A stretch of 64,000 nt of DNA from Rhizophagus clarus (GCA_015698045.1 BLAL01000274.1:558001-622000); one strand, 5' to 3'. Counted from the stretch's first letter, positions 47,601 through 58,514 are shown. The notes: generated by a model from the letters alone, not told the origin. Program-made: numbers and translations.

Positions 47601-48045
47601 GAAGTTCGAGGTAGCTCTTATAAATTCTTCAACTAGCTGGTACAAATTAACATCATATACCATTGAAGAAAAAAATAGTGTCCTTTCAAAAATCCACTTA
47701 CATCTTGGTGATTTTGTCACAATTTATGAAGAAGATCATGAAGAATCTTATGCAATCATCAAAGGGATTTTTCGCCATAAGAGTAATAATGACAAATATT
47801 ATGCCTTTATTGTTGTGGATTGGTTTGAAGATACTGGGATTGAACATTCACTGTTGAAATGTCCACTTTATCGCCTTCAAACAACAGGGAATAAATGGAG
47901 GCATATTTTTCCAATTACTGTAATAGATAATGTGCAAAAAGTACATTTTATTCATAATTATAATTCAGGAGGATGTCAAGGATCTGATCATGATACCACG
48001 AACAGAATTTGGATAAAAAATAGTTTTTATTTTACAGCTATATGA
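44671..48045 (+). pseudogene. TNP2/Plavaka-like transposase, nearly intact, BAH-like C-terminus
   Basis: Exons 44671-45391, 45466-46201, 46297-46966, 47048-47396, 47471-48045 join to 3051 nt in a single frame with one internal stop, TGA at 46631-46633 in a KIW-type context (TGG expected). After an acidic leader of about 70 residues there is an N-terminal domain (PSCDGEFSPYFNDYTTTALF), then YDDFGTFRNMYHSLGGIYVQ and FGNMPTHQRKLIKNHFVLGF followed by GNDLAGVLRHNANKGCRTC, the core of fungal TNP2/Plavaka-type DDE transposases. The C-terminal 120 residues (LHLGDFVTIYEEDHEESYAI, then YAFIVVDWFEDTG) look like a BAH chromatin-reader fold. No terminal inverted repeats were identified with confidence in either flank. 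Low decay implies recent activity or host use; the start codon is uncertain. Confidence 0.8.
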
Positions 48046-48530
48046 TTAATTAAAATTACTGAAAGATTGTTATATTTTACAATAATTACAAATAATTAAT
48101 TAATTTTATCCAATAAAAATCTAGTTCTAATATCATATATATTTTAAACAATGAGTAAGAGATTGTCAAGATTGTCATACCTAGTGAAGTAAGTGTCTGA
48201 GCCGATTAGGAAATTTTGTCAAGAAGAATTCAGTTTTTTTATTTGCTATTGGTGGTGTTATGATCATCGCATGTTAGAAAAAAAGAAGTGGCACACAAGT
48301 ATATAGTCACATGTAAAAATTTAACAGGTTTTTTATTTTAACGGGTTTTCTTAATACTTTATATCATCTCAGTTGAAATTAAATTTTAAATTAAATTTTA
48401 ATTAAATTACAAATTAATAAAATATATATAAAAATATTTAAAATTTAGTATTGAATTTATCAATATTAATTAATATGATATTGATTTGATATTTTATTTA
48501 TTTCACATTTTTTTAAAAATTAATTATTGC
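48046..48530. other. Spacer downstream of the transposase
   Basis: No gene seen. AT-rich; 48160-48300 is somewhat more complex sequence without an open frame. Confidence 0.4.
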
Positions 48531-48539
48531 TTTAACGAT

Positions 48540-48870
48540 AAAATGATGTCGATTCGTTATATTAACGATATCAAATTAATGTCAATTTGACATTTATAAG
48601 ATGATGTTTTTACGATGTCGTATTGATACTGAATACATATTGATACGATATCATATCGATAACGTATTTGTTCACATTTTTTTAAAAAAATCATCGTTGT
48701 TATAACAATATTAGTATGATATCGATTCGATATTTCTTTAAGTAAATATCTTTACGATATCATTTTGATATATCGAATAAATAATGTACCGATATCATTG
48801 CGATATCATAATGATATTATTTGCAAATTGATATCATTACGATGTATATTTAATATCATTACTATATCAA
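48540..48870. repeat. GATATC-rich degenerate repeat tract
   Basis: Repeated GATATCGATTCGATAT, ACGATATCATTTTGATAT and ATCATTACGATGT words, partially self-complementary. Same vocabulary as the minisatellite at 28.8-29.6 kb but without a regular period. Confidence 0.7.
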
Positions 48871-49240
48871 TTCATCATCGTTTAGAATTTTTAAGTTTCT
48901 GTAAAGATGTATTCAGAAGTCATATTCATTCCACTATATATAGTTTTTGAAAAAATAAAAATTATTTTTTTTTGCATTGTAAACTGCACAGAGTGGAAAA
49001 AAGCATTTTTCTTATATTTATAATCTATTTAGAAAAATATTAAAAAAGAATTTAAGAATTTTTTTTAAAAATAAATTTATTATAATGTATAGAAAATTAT
49101 ATGAAAATAATAATAATAAAGCTTATAATCATCTAACAAATTATATACAGTGGTTTACAAAAATAATGCACCCTAGAAATATCAGTTTTTAAATTATATA
49201 TTTATCAATTATATAATTTATTTAAATATAATATTTAATA

Positions 49241-49400
49241 TATGGGGTCATTGCAATAGAAATGTACAAAACTCAAAAAAATTTTTAAATTTACTTTATA
49301 TGCTAATTATGTTTTTTATGCTAAAATAAGTGTAAATTTAATATTAATTAAATTTTTATTTTTTTTGAGTTTCGTACCTTTCTATTGCAAAGACCCCATA
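49241..49400. mobile_element. 160-bp inverted-repeat MITE
   Basis: TATGGGGTCATTGCAATAG at the left and its near-exact reverse complement at the right (CTATTGCAAAGACCCCATA). The arms extend about 45 bp (GTACAAAACTCAAAAAAA against TTTTTTTGAGTTTCGTAC). TA edges. It is inserted in the 3' end of the Tc1 element. Confidence 0.9.
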
Positions 49401-49929
49401 TGCATAATAAACTATAAAATCATCATAATATATTAATTTTAATAATATTTAATAAACTAGTTTTATTTTAATTACATAATGTTTATTAAAATTATGGTAT
49501 ATTATTTATATATATTTATTACTATTACAAAATTTAACATTTTTTCTTAAAAAAAAAATAAATAATATTAATAAAAATATTTTTTACCATCTTATATAAT
49601 AACCACTTTTAACATTAATAATATTTTAAATTCTTTTTGAAATTGACTTAATCAATTTTTTTTTTTTTTTTTTTTTTGCAAGGTAGTGCAATTTATGAGT
49701 TTATTAGTCATATAAAGATAACAGATATTTCTGCTGCAAGTATAACTAATCCATTAAAACTCTGAACCGGTATTGACTTAATCAATTTAATACATATCTC
49801 TAATATTGTTTTATTTCAAATCTGAAAAACATGTTCTCATAATATAACTTTTTCCTTAATTTCAATATTTAATGCTTTAAGTTAATAGTTAATATCATTT
49901 TAAAGATATTCTTTTTTTTTTTTTATTCT

Positions 49930-50358
49930 TTTATTAGAAACAAATACAATAGTTTTAGGACTAGTATTGCCTAAACTATCAACCAATATTATGAACTGCT
50001 CATTTTAAAGATATTCTATAAGATTGAGATTAAATAATTATGGCAATCATAATAAAATTTAATATTATTATCATCAAACTACTGCTTTGTAAGTATTATA
50101 ATATGCTTTAAATCATTATCTTATTAAAAGATAATATCTGAAGCATCAAGTTCATAATACTGAAGTATCTTTATAAAATCTTTATTCAATATCTTATAAT
50201 ATAATTTAGCATTTATATCTCTATTAATTTTACATAGATAACTTATACCACAAGAAGTGAAACACTTCATATGAAATATTACTGCCACCAAATTTAACTG
50301 TAGATTTTATATAAAAGTTTTCATTTTCAATTTCTTCTAACAGTATTGCTGTCTGTTT
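49930..50358 (-). pseudogene. Tc1 transposase remnant, C-terminal catalytic half
   Basis: Minus-strand reading with many stops. Recognisable pieces are VKFGGSN (the VKFGGG block), a stretch matching YLCKI, DASDII followed by a block where Tc1 has the second catalytic Asp (QDN.P.H), and NLNLIEYL ahead of NE at the end (Tc1 consensus LNPIE.LW). It follows the N-terminal part located 3 kb to the right. Confidence 0.7.
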
Positions 50359-50939
50359 AATTTAAATATTTAAATTTTTTTTTTTTCCCTTTCAGAAGGC
50401 AAAAGTTTAACATAGCTTTATTGGATATAAGAACAATATACATTACAGTAAACATATAATGAAACCTAGCTAATGCTATGATTCGCAACCATACTATAGA
50501 AGCTATTCCAGCCGTCATCTAACAAGAGACCCCATCTGTAAACTCCATACCTATGTTATATATCTAATGCAGATAGGCTCCCATCGCTATAGTAAGAGAC
50601 CACTTAGTAGCCAATCAGCCTTACAATCATAGACAAAGTGTGCATCTCATTCTAGAGACAGTACAATACTAGGATTAATGAATACTAATAAAAAATTTTT
50701 TTATATTTTTTTTTGTAAATTTTTAAGGTAAAACTCTACATGAGCTGAGCCAGCTTGCAAGCTGGCTCAAGCTTTTTAAGCTAAGTCAAGCTGAGTCATG
50801 ATTAAATTGGCTTAATGGCTTACAAGTCAACTTGAAAAAGCTTGAGTCAGGTATTAGGTTTGGCTTGATAAACTTAAGCTAGCAGTGGGCTTGGCTTGAA
50901 AAGCTCAAGCCGGCTCATGAGCCAGATCAAGCTTGGCAA

Positions 50940-51118
50940 TTTTTTACAATTTATATGTAAAAAACGCCAGTACTAATAATTCTGGCATTTTTTTTGCAAA
51001 TTTATATATAAAAAATGTCAGAACTATTTATTCTGGCACTTTTTGCAATTTTATGAATAAAAAACGCCAGTACCAATAGTTCTGGCATTTTTTTTTGTGA
51101 TTTTATAATACAAAATGC
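50940..51118. repeat. Three-copy hairpin-forming repeat
   Basis: Three units of about 55 bp, each with a GCCAGTACTAATAATTCTGG-type inverted pair (GCCAG...CTGGC) between T-runs and TTATATGTAAAAAA. A decayed fourth copy is at 52515-52580. Confidence 0.8.
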
Positions 51119-51230
51119 CGTTAACACTATAACGAATTATTTGGTATAAAGGCAGGATCATGTGACTTGCCGATCTAATCAAATAATCCAAATATCTGAT
51201 CTTTTTTTTAATCATTTATCAGTTTATTTT

Positions 51231-52215
51231 TGTAGTATTACCAGACGAAAAGCATGACCAGACTTTTGGAATTAAGGTAAGGGAGGGATTGGAGGAGGTG
51301 TTTCGTTGTTTTTTTTTTAATTAATTAGGTATTAACTTTTTTTTTACTTTTTGTAGTGTTGCCAAACAAAAAACATGACCGGACTTTTGAAATTAAGGTA
51401 AGGAAGGGTGGGGAGGTGTTTTTCGGTGTTTTTTTTAACTAATTAATTAATTATTTTTTTTTATTTTTTTGTAGTATTGCCAGATGAAAGGCACGACCAG
51501 ACTTTTGGAATTAAAGTAAAGGAGGGGTTAAGGAAGATGTTTCGTTATTTTTTTTAATTAATTATTAACTTTTTTTTTACTTTTTGTAGTGTTGCCAAAT
51601 GAAAAGCATGACTGGACTTTTGAAATTAAGGTAAGGGAGTTGGAAAAGGTGTTTCATTGTTTTTTTTAATTAATTAAGTATTAACTTTTTTTATTTTTTT
51701 GTAGTGTTGCCAGACGAAAAGCATGACCGGACTTTTGGAATTAAGGTAAGGGAGGATGGGGGAAATGTTTTTCGGTAATTTTTTTTAACTAATTAATTAA
51801 TTTTTTTTTTATTTTTTGTAGTATTGCCAGACGAAAAGCATGACTAGACTTTTGGAATTAAGGTAAGGGAGGGTGGGGGAAGTGTTTTTTGGTATTTTTT
51901 TTAACTAATTAATTGTTTTTTTTTTATTTTTTGTAGTGTTGCCAGATGAAAAGTATGACCGGACTTTTAGAATTAAAGTAAGGGAGGGTTGGGGGAGGTG
52001 TTTCGTTGTTTTTTTTTAATTAATTAAGTATTAATTTTTTTTTATTTTTTTGTAGTGTTGCCAGACGAAAAATACGACCAAACTTTTGGAATTAAGGTAA
52101 GGGGTAAGGGAAGTGTTTTTTGGTATTTTTTTAACTAATTAATTATTTTTTTTTTATTTTTTGTAGTGTTACCAGATGAAAAATACGACTAGAATTTTGG
52201 AATTAGAGTATTAAA
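51231..52215 (+). repeat. Array A: nine microexon-like tandem units
   Basis: Units begin near 51231, 51351, 51470, 51584, 51700, 51817, 51931, 52050 and 52161. Each has a T-rich tract ending TTTTGTAG, a conserved 41-nt core (TGTTGCCAGACGAAAAGCAT, then GACCGGACTTTTGGAATTAA and G), then GTAAGG and a 65-75 nt spacer with AACTAATTAA or TATTAACTTT. In phase with the TAG the core reads VLPDEKHDRTFGIK, open in most units. Two spacer types (one with TTTCGTTG, one with TTTTCGGT/TTTTTGGT) occur in the order a b a a b b a b. Core conservation is clearly higher than spacer conservation. Confidence 0.88.
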
Positions 52216-52510
52216 AACCGAAAAAGAATAATAAAAATAAATAAATTTGGTATAAAATACCAAAAAAAAATGAAATAATAAATAAAATAAAATAAATTTT
52301 GGTAAATACCGAGTAATTTAATTTACTGAAATTAGTATTTTTTAAAAATAAATCCACGTATATTTATTATAAACTCTACTCAAACATAATATGTGAGTTA
52401 CTCCCAAATTGACCGATCTACGCAAACTCAATTTGTAGGTTTAAAAAGTAATTTCATATAAACTCTACGTAAACCCATATGTAAGTTATATTAGTATTAT
52501 TTAGGGTCTT
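52216..52510. repeat. Conserved right flank of array A
   Basis: From ATTAAAAACCGAAAAAGAAT through TAAGTTATATTAGTATTATT. Almost the same sequence follows array B at 56014-56310, and the left flanks match as well (51125-51230 and 55150-55476), so arrays A and B sit in two copies of one dispersed repeat. Confidence 0.8.
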
Positions 52511-53397
52511 GCCAGAACCATTAGTTCCAGTGTTTTTTTTTTGTAACTTTACATATAAAAACGCTTAGTTTTGGCTTTTTTTTTGATAATAAAGCTTGAG
52601 CCAGCTTGAGCCAGCTCAAGCTCAACTTGGCTTGAACCTGAATTTTTCATGGCTCAGCTTGGCTTGAATGAGTTGAGCCAAGATTTTTTGTGGCTTGACT
52701 CATTTTGGCTCAAGCCAGAATTTTTTTTTTCAAGCCAAGCCAAACCAGACTGTAGCTTGACTTGAGCTGGCTCATGCGGAGCTTTATTTTAAGATACTAA
52801 TCCCATTGCCATTTCCAAAGCTTGATCCCACAGAACTAGTAGTGCCTAGCGCGTACTAAGTAAGAAAAAAAATTTTTAGATCCCTATAAGACCTTGAATA
52901 GACCATGCGCATAACAACTGAGTCAGGCCAAGGACATTCTTATAAGACAAGCTCACATCTTCTCACTCTACAATCCCTATAGAGCATTTTCAACTCAAAA
53001 TACTTGAGATCCTGAGAGCTGAAGCTTCAAGATGAGAAAGCATGAAATAGATACATCTTGAAGAAATGAGACACCTAACTAGGAGCTGACAAAGTATTGA
53101 CCCAGATTGGTACTGATTTTCCAAAATAAAAGCCCACAATTTTCACAAATACTGTGCAAACATAAAAAGTTAGTAGTGAAACTAAAATATAAACCAAAAG
53201 CCCCAAAATACCCATATTTTTTAATTTCAGATGTTCCATAGAAACAGACAGACAAGTTCATTAAAGAAAAAGACCTCTTTACTTAGGACTAAAGGATAGA
53301 AAAAGCCAACTTTTTACTTCTAAACTTCTTGGAAAAAAACAGATAAAACAATCGGCAGAAAGAGTGCTCCACCCTTTATATTTAAATATCTAAATTT

Positions 53398-53885
53398 AAA
53401 CTTATTAGATTAAAACACTTTATTCCAATTACTTATTATCCAATTTTTAAACCTTTTAGTAAATTTAAATTGTTTCTTATAGTATTTTTTTGGATAAAAG
53501 TAATTTCTTGCATTTTACTCTAAAATGTCAAACCATTTTTTCTTAATATTTTACATATAGTTTCAACGCTAATTCAATTTTTTCATTAATTTATAAAGAT
53601 TTTGTTAATTAAACAGTATTTAAACATTCACTATTTACAAAGCATCTTATGATCGTACATTCATTATTCTCATTTAATATGTAAATCAATTTGAATATGA
53701 TTTATCTTTAATTTTACCAATTTTTTCATATTTTTTTTTTAAGTCTTACAATTATTATATGATTTTTATAACCAATCTTAACAGTAATTTCTCTTGTAGT
53801 AAAGTCATATTCAAGTATCATAATTACTTGTGCTCTTTGTTTAATGGTAAATTTAGGCTTTAGTTTATAAAAGAAAAAGAATATA
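53398..53885 (-). pseudogene. Tc1 transposase remnant, N-terminal half
   Basis: Starting near 53880 on the minus strand: KLKPKFTIKQRAQVIMILEY then FTTREITVKIGYKNHIIIVR, a helix-turn-helix of Tc1 type, followed after stops by KLMKKLN, NARNYFYPKKYYKK and RFKNWIISNWNKV leading to the first catalytic region (consensus WSDE; here degraded). Broken by the retroposon at the next block. Confidence 0.8.
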
Positions 53886-55476
53886 ATTTTAAAAAAATAT
53901 AGTGTTTTTTATTATTATTTTTATTATTATTTTTATTATTAATTATAATAAAAAAAATTTTTTAACAAAATTTTTTTTTTTAAAAAGTTGCAAATATAAT
54001 AAATCATAATTTAATTAAGTTCAATTCAGTTCAGTTTTTGTAAAAACTAATACTGAATTAAATTAATCAGTATCAGTATTAGTAATTACTGAAATTGATC
54101 AATAATTACTAAAAATCAAACTAATTTACTGAACATTATTAGTAAAAATTATTTTTTATTAAATTAGCAAAAAAAAATATTGTGAAATGATTTTTTTATC
54201 AAATTATCTATAAAAAACATTTTACGATATTTTTTATTAAAGTGAAAAAATGTTGTAAGATATTTTTTTATATTATAGTTAACTCTCTTTATAGTCATCA
54301 CTGTTATAGTCACATTAACATATATAGTGATTACCTTAATTGAGTATCCCAAATTTTTATATATAAAAACTATTATTTATAGTAAGTAGATTTGTATAAA
54401 GACACTATATAAATATCCAATATGTCATATAAATGAGTTTGTATAATAGACTTAAAAATAGGAATAAGTTAGATATGTATTTGTATAATAGAAGTGAATT
54501 TTAATATATGTTATAATTATATTTTGTATAAAGTTAATAAGTTAAAAAATCTGGTATATATATAATATATATATTGCATATAAAACTAAACCCTAATTTT
54601 ATAAACAAAAATAAAGAATAATTTAATAATAAATTTAGTAAAAAATTTAGAAATCAACTCCATAATCTATAAATAGTAAAATACGTAAATTTATAATAAA
54701 TTTGTAAAATTTACCAGGACCTTGAACAATACTAATATAATTCACAAATGATCTGCATATAGAACTTGAACTCTGAACATCTCTCATTTAAATTAAATAT
54801 GATGTATAATAAAATTTTTAATTTAAGATATCTTGGTCAATATTAATGCTATCAAAATAAAATTTATACTATTAGATTCATCTCATTAAGATGAATCCAA
54901 TAATATAAATTCATTAAAATCCAATCAGTAAATTTTTTAAATACAGGAGATGTAGGATAGAAATTTTCAAAAATACCTCTGAAATAAGCAACTTTTTAAA
55001 AATTTTATATGATCAATAAGCAAACTCAATCCCTGACCTATTTATATATAGTTCAGAGTTTTCTGCATGCATTTACTATTAACTCTACACAACTTTTTTT
55101 CATAATAACACTACGCAAACTTACATTTTAGTTAAAAAAATTTTATAAAATTTATAAAAAATTTGTTAACGCTATAATAAATTATTCAGTATAATAACAG
55201 GATCATATGACTTGCCAATTTAATCAATCTAATCAGATAATCTGGATATCTGATCTTTTTTTATTTTCTTCTTAATTTTTGCTAGATCAGTAGTAATCAT
55301 CAATAATGACTCTTACTTTCTCAGATCTTTTCATTAATGGCGGGTAGGTTTGGATTTACTTGGGTTACAATATTACATATATTAGCTAGTTAATTTACTT
55401 TTTTAAACTACCTTTCTATACAATTTATAATATTAACTACCTTCTTCAGTTAAATAAATAAATTTTAATTCAGTTT

Positions 55477-56013
55477 ATTTTTATAGTGTTGCTAGATGAA
55501 AAACATGACCAGACTTTTGGAATTAAGGTAAGGGAGTGTGAAGAAAGTATTTTTTAGTATTTTATTAACTAATTAACTTTTTTTTTATTTTTTGTTTTTT
55601 TTTTGTAATATTGCTAAACAAAAAGTATAACCAGACTTTTGAAATTAAGGTAAAGAAGAGTAAGGAAGTATTTTTTTGTGTTTTTTTTTAACTAATTAAT
55701 TAATTATTTTTTTTTTTTTTTTTTTGTAATATTGCTAGATAAAAAGTACAACTGAACTTTTGAAATTAAGGTAAGGAAAGGTGGGGAAGTGTTTTTCAGT
55801 ATTTTTTTTAACTAATTAACTTTTTTTTTATTTTTTGTTCTTTTTTATAGTATTGCCAAATAAAAAGCATGACCAGACTTTTAGAATTAAAGTAAGGAAA
55901 GGTGAGGGAAGTGTTTTTTGGTATTTTTTTAACTAATTAACTTTTTTTTTATTTTTTGTTCTTTTTTTATAGTGTTGTCAGATGAAAAATTTAATCAGAC
56001 TTTTGGAATTAAG
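55477..56013 (+). repeat. Array B: five microexon-like tandem units
   Basis: Units near 55477, 55602, 55723, 55848 and 55966 with the same order of T-tract, TATAG or TGTAAT, a degenerate 41-nt core (KHDQTFGIK readable in the first), GTAAGG-like word and spacer. All spacers are of the b type. Acceptor-like TAG is lost in the second and third units (TAAT), so this copy is older or unselected. Confidence 0.85.
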
Positions 56014-56319
56014 GTATTAAAAACTGAAAAAAAATAATAAAAATAAATAAATTTGATCTAAAATACCAAAAAAAATAAAAAAATAAATAAAATAAAATAA
56101 ATTTTGGTAAATACTGAATAATTTATATTTACCGAAATTAGTATTTTTTAAAATAAATTTACATATATCTATTATAAATTTACGCAAACATAATATGTGA
56201 GTTATTCTCAAATTGACTAATTTACACAAACTCAATTTGTAGGTTTAAAAAGTAATTTTATATAAACTCTATACAAACCTGTACATAAGTTATATTAATA
56301 TTATTCAGTGTCCTTTTTT

Positions 56320-56825
56320 GACTTTATTTTAATTACTATGGATTCTAGTGATCAGATTTTAATGATCTTAGACTTATCAGAATTATCTAATCGAAAGAAA
56401 ACTAATAGTAATAATTTTATAATAATTTGATTAATATTAACCAAGCAATTTGATTTTAAAGATCAGATCAGTATTTTTTATATGTAAAATTTACGTAACA
56501 TTAAATATTTTGACTTTATTTTAATTATTATAAGTTCTAGCGATTAGATTTTAATGATCTTAGACCCATTATTAAAATCATATTATTAAGAGGAAGCTAA
56601 TGATAATAATTTATAATGATTAGATTAATATTGACTGAATAATTCGATTTAAAGATCAGATCTGCATTTTTTATATGTAAAATTTATATAATATTAAATA
56701 TTTTGACTGTATTTTAATTATTATAGGTTCTAGTAATCAGATTTAATGATCATAGACTTGTTAGAATTATCTTATTAAAAGAAATCTAATGATTATAAAT
56801 CCATAATAATTGGAATAATATTAAC
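56320..56825. repeat. Three tandem copies of a 192-bp unit
   Basis: Copies start at 56320, 56512 and 56705 with GACTTTATTTTAATTATTAT, include TAGATTTTAATGATCTTAGA and AAAGATCAGATC, and end at ATTAAATATTTT. The last copy is incomplete. Confidence 0.88.
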
Positions 56826-56999
56826 AAAAATATTGTAATGTGAATATTTAACCAAAATTATTACTATAATTTATAATTCTGGCTAAAATTATCAATTTAA
56901 TTATAAGATTTTATTGCTTATAATCATATCTCATTATAGTCACTAAATATAAACTATTCCAACTATATAACTATAGAGAGAGTTAACTTTGATGAAAAT

Positions 57000-57579
57000 A
57001 AATAGAAAAAGATCTTTTATTTTAAATAAAATTGAAAAAAATATTAAATCACTAAAGAGTAAATTTAAAAAAAATACTTTATAACTTTACCAGCATTTGT
57101 TTTTAGGCATAAATACAATATCTATTTCCAAGTTAATGTAGAAAAATCCTTTAATCATAGCAATAATTCAGATCTGATGTAGATATTATTAGAATGACTA
57201 AGAGAATCTTTTATAGTAAAATTTTTTTTTCATATACAGTTACATGTTTTTTTTAATTTAGTGCTAAATATCATTTTAATTTATTATTATTATGTTATTT
57301 TTAGAAATCAGTTGAAAATATGATTCTTTCATTACTTTTATGAATTATATGATTACATAATAAGAAATAGAAAGAATCAAATAAGAAATTTGCAGATGTT
57401 ATATTAAGAATTTTAGATTTTTTAAATAATTTATAGAATAATTCTGCTTTTAGTTTTGAATTTGCAAAAATACAAAATAAAGGTATTTATATGACTAATA
57501 TAATAGTTCCTGCTATTTAAGCCATATTAAAAAGTCTTTCTTTGGATAATCATCTTATATTAGCAGATAAATAATAATA
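57000..57579 (+). other. AT-rich region with faint coding-like remnant
   Basis: No intact gene. A frame at about 57395-57575 reads ADVILRILDFLNN and TNIIVPAI, broken by stops, suggesting an eroded element protein. The following MITE is inserted at its end. Confidence 0.3.
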
Positions 57580-58099
57580 TACAGATGGTTACCAAAAGTA
57601 TACAAATACTTTTTTTTTACTAAAATATGCTAATCATTATATATTAATGTAATATAAATTAATGTATTATTTTGTACTTATAGTCATAATAAACAACTTC
57701 CATACTTCATATTTTTCAGAATTTTTTGGAAATACAAGAATACTTATTGTAAAAAAATCTATGATTTATACAAATAGAATAATAAATAATTATAAATTTA
57801 AAAAATATCATAATTTGCTTATTATTGATCCAATCATTATGTATTTACCATCATTTGAATTGTCTCAATAAGGTGAATACAATAAGTTAAAGATCATTAT
57901 TGGATTAAAAAATATAATACTAGGAACATCTAAATATTTAAAGCATAGTTGCGCATTGAATATTGATCATATAAATCTGGTTTTATTATCATTTGATTCC
58001 TCTCATATAGACGAATCTAATGAATATAAAATCATGAATTTCAATCACTAGATGCTAAAATATCTTTAAATGTCTGTATACTTTTGGTAGCCATCTGTA
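57580..58099. mobile_element. TA-flanked inverted-repeat element, 520 bp
   Basis: Left TACAGATGGTTACCAAAAG; the right end reverse-complements to TACAGATGGCTACCAAAAG, continuing TATACAAAT/TATACAGAC. Tc1/mariner-type ends. The internal plus-strand ORF (57662-57871) is AT-driven and not believed to be a gene. Confidence 0.88.
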
Positions 58100-58379
58100 A
58101 TTAGAAAAATTTAAATTGTAAATGCCAAGCTAAAAGAAACTTTTAGATTAATATTAATATTATTATCTTTTAGTGCTGAAAAGACAAAAAGTGAGGAGAA
58201 AGATGACCAACTTTCTATCCTGCATTAGTAAGAAGATAGCGGACAGTATCACTTTTTTTAAGGTTTCTTCATTTTTTCTGACAGGACGTTTAGATTTTAT
58301 AAATGGTCTGAACTTGATCTTTTCTAATAAAATGGTCACTGAAAGCGCTAATCCCATTTTGAAGAAATTAGTGCTCTAA

Positions 58380-58500
58380 ACGAGTCGATTATTGAATAAA
58401 ATCGTACTTGATTCAGAAAATTCGAATTGAGTCGAGTCAAAATAATAATATTTTTAGACTCAACTTGACGATTCAACAACTCAGATCGATCGATTATACC
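58380..58500. repeat. GAGTC/GACTC tract, mirror partner of 966-1140
   Basis: ATTGAGTCGAGTCAAAAT, AGACTCAACTTGACGATT and related words in both orientations, directly before the AACGTT repeats. Confidence 0.7.
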
Positions 58501-58514
58501 CAAGTTAATTTAAT

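Larger units (their letters stand above)
50690..52793. mobile_element. Non-autonomous hAT-like element with GAGCC/GGCTC subterminal motifs, nested in the retroposon
   Basis: ATACTAAT occurs at 50682-50689 and 52794-52801, a candidate 8-bp duplication. The ends show inverted similarity: GGTAAAACTCTACATGAGC on the left, and the right end reverse-complements to AATAAAGCTCCGCATGAGC. Both subterminal zones (50735-50935 and 52590-52790) are packed with GAGCC, GGCTC and CAAGCTTGAG words. About 34 bp of T/A-rich sequence separates the left duplication from the left arm, so the left border is less certain. It carries the inner repeats and array below; no transposase. Confidence 0.7.
50360..53397 (-). 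mobile_element. Poly-A retroposon inserted in the Tc1 transposase, 18-bp target duplication
   Basis: ATTTAAATATTTAAATTT (50360-50377) and ATTTAAATATCTAAATTT (53380-53397) flank the insert with one mismatch. Read on the minus strand, the insert ends in a run of about 12 A (plus-strand T run 50375-50386), preceded by AATAAA about 30 nt upstream (plus 50417-50422 TTTATT). Minus the nested element, the retroposed sequence is about 0.87 kb (53379-52802 plus 50681-50387). It has balanced base composition and no convincing ORF, so it could be a processed non-coding transcript or the 3' part of a LINE. The interrupted transposase reading resumes across the duplicated word, confirming the insertion. 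Confidence 0.85.
49146..54140 (-). mobile_element. Tc1/mariner element split by nested insertions
   Basis: The left terminus TACAGTGGTTTACAAAA at 49146 is the 3' end relative to its minus-strand transposase. The C-terminal coding part is at about 50358-49930 and the N-terminal part at 53885-53398; between them sits a 3-kb insertion flanked by 18-bp direct repeats. The right terminus is not recognisable; sequence beyond 53900 degrades into AT-rich low complexity, so the 54140 limit is a guess. Confidence 0.7.
54277..56988. mobile_element. Non-autonomous DNA element, TIR AGTTAACTCTCT, 2.7 kb
   Basis: Left end AGTTAACTCTCTTTATAGT (54277); the right end reverse-complements to AGTTAACTCTCTCTATAGT (56988). 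TA precedes the left end. Such terminal repeats resemble pogo/Tigger-type elements of fungi (recollection, unchecked). The interior is AT-rich and contains array B and a triplicated 192-bp unit but no transposase. The similarity of its interior to the element at 50690-52793, despite different termini, is notable. Confidence 0.72.

Noticed and set aside
57662..57871. 69-codon ORF inside the 57580-58099 element
   Set aside because: AT-driven, rich in Ile/Asn/Tyr/Lys, no motif; the element is better explained as a non-autonomous MITE.
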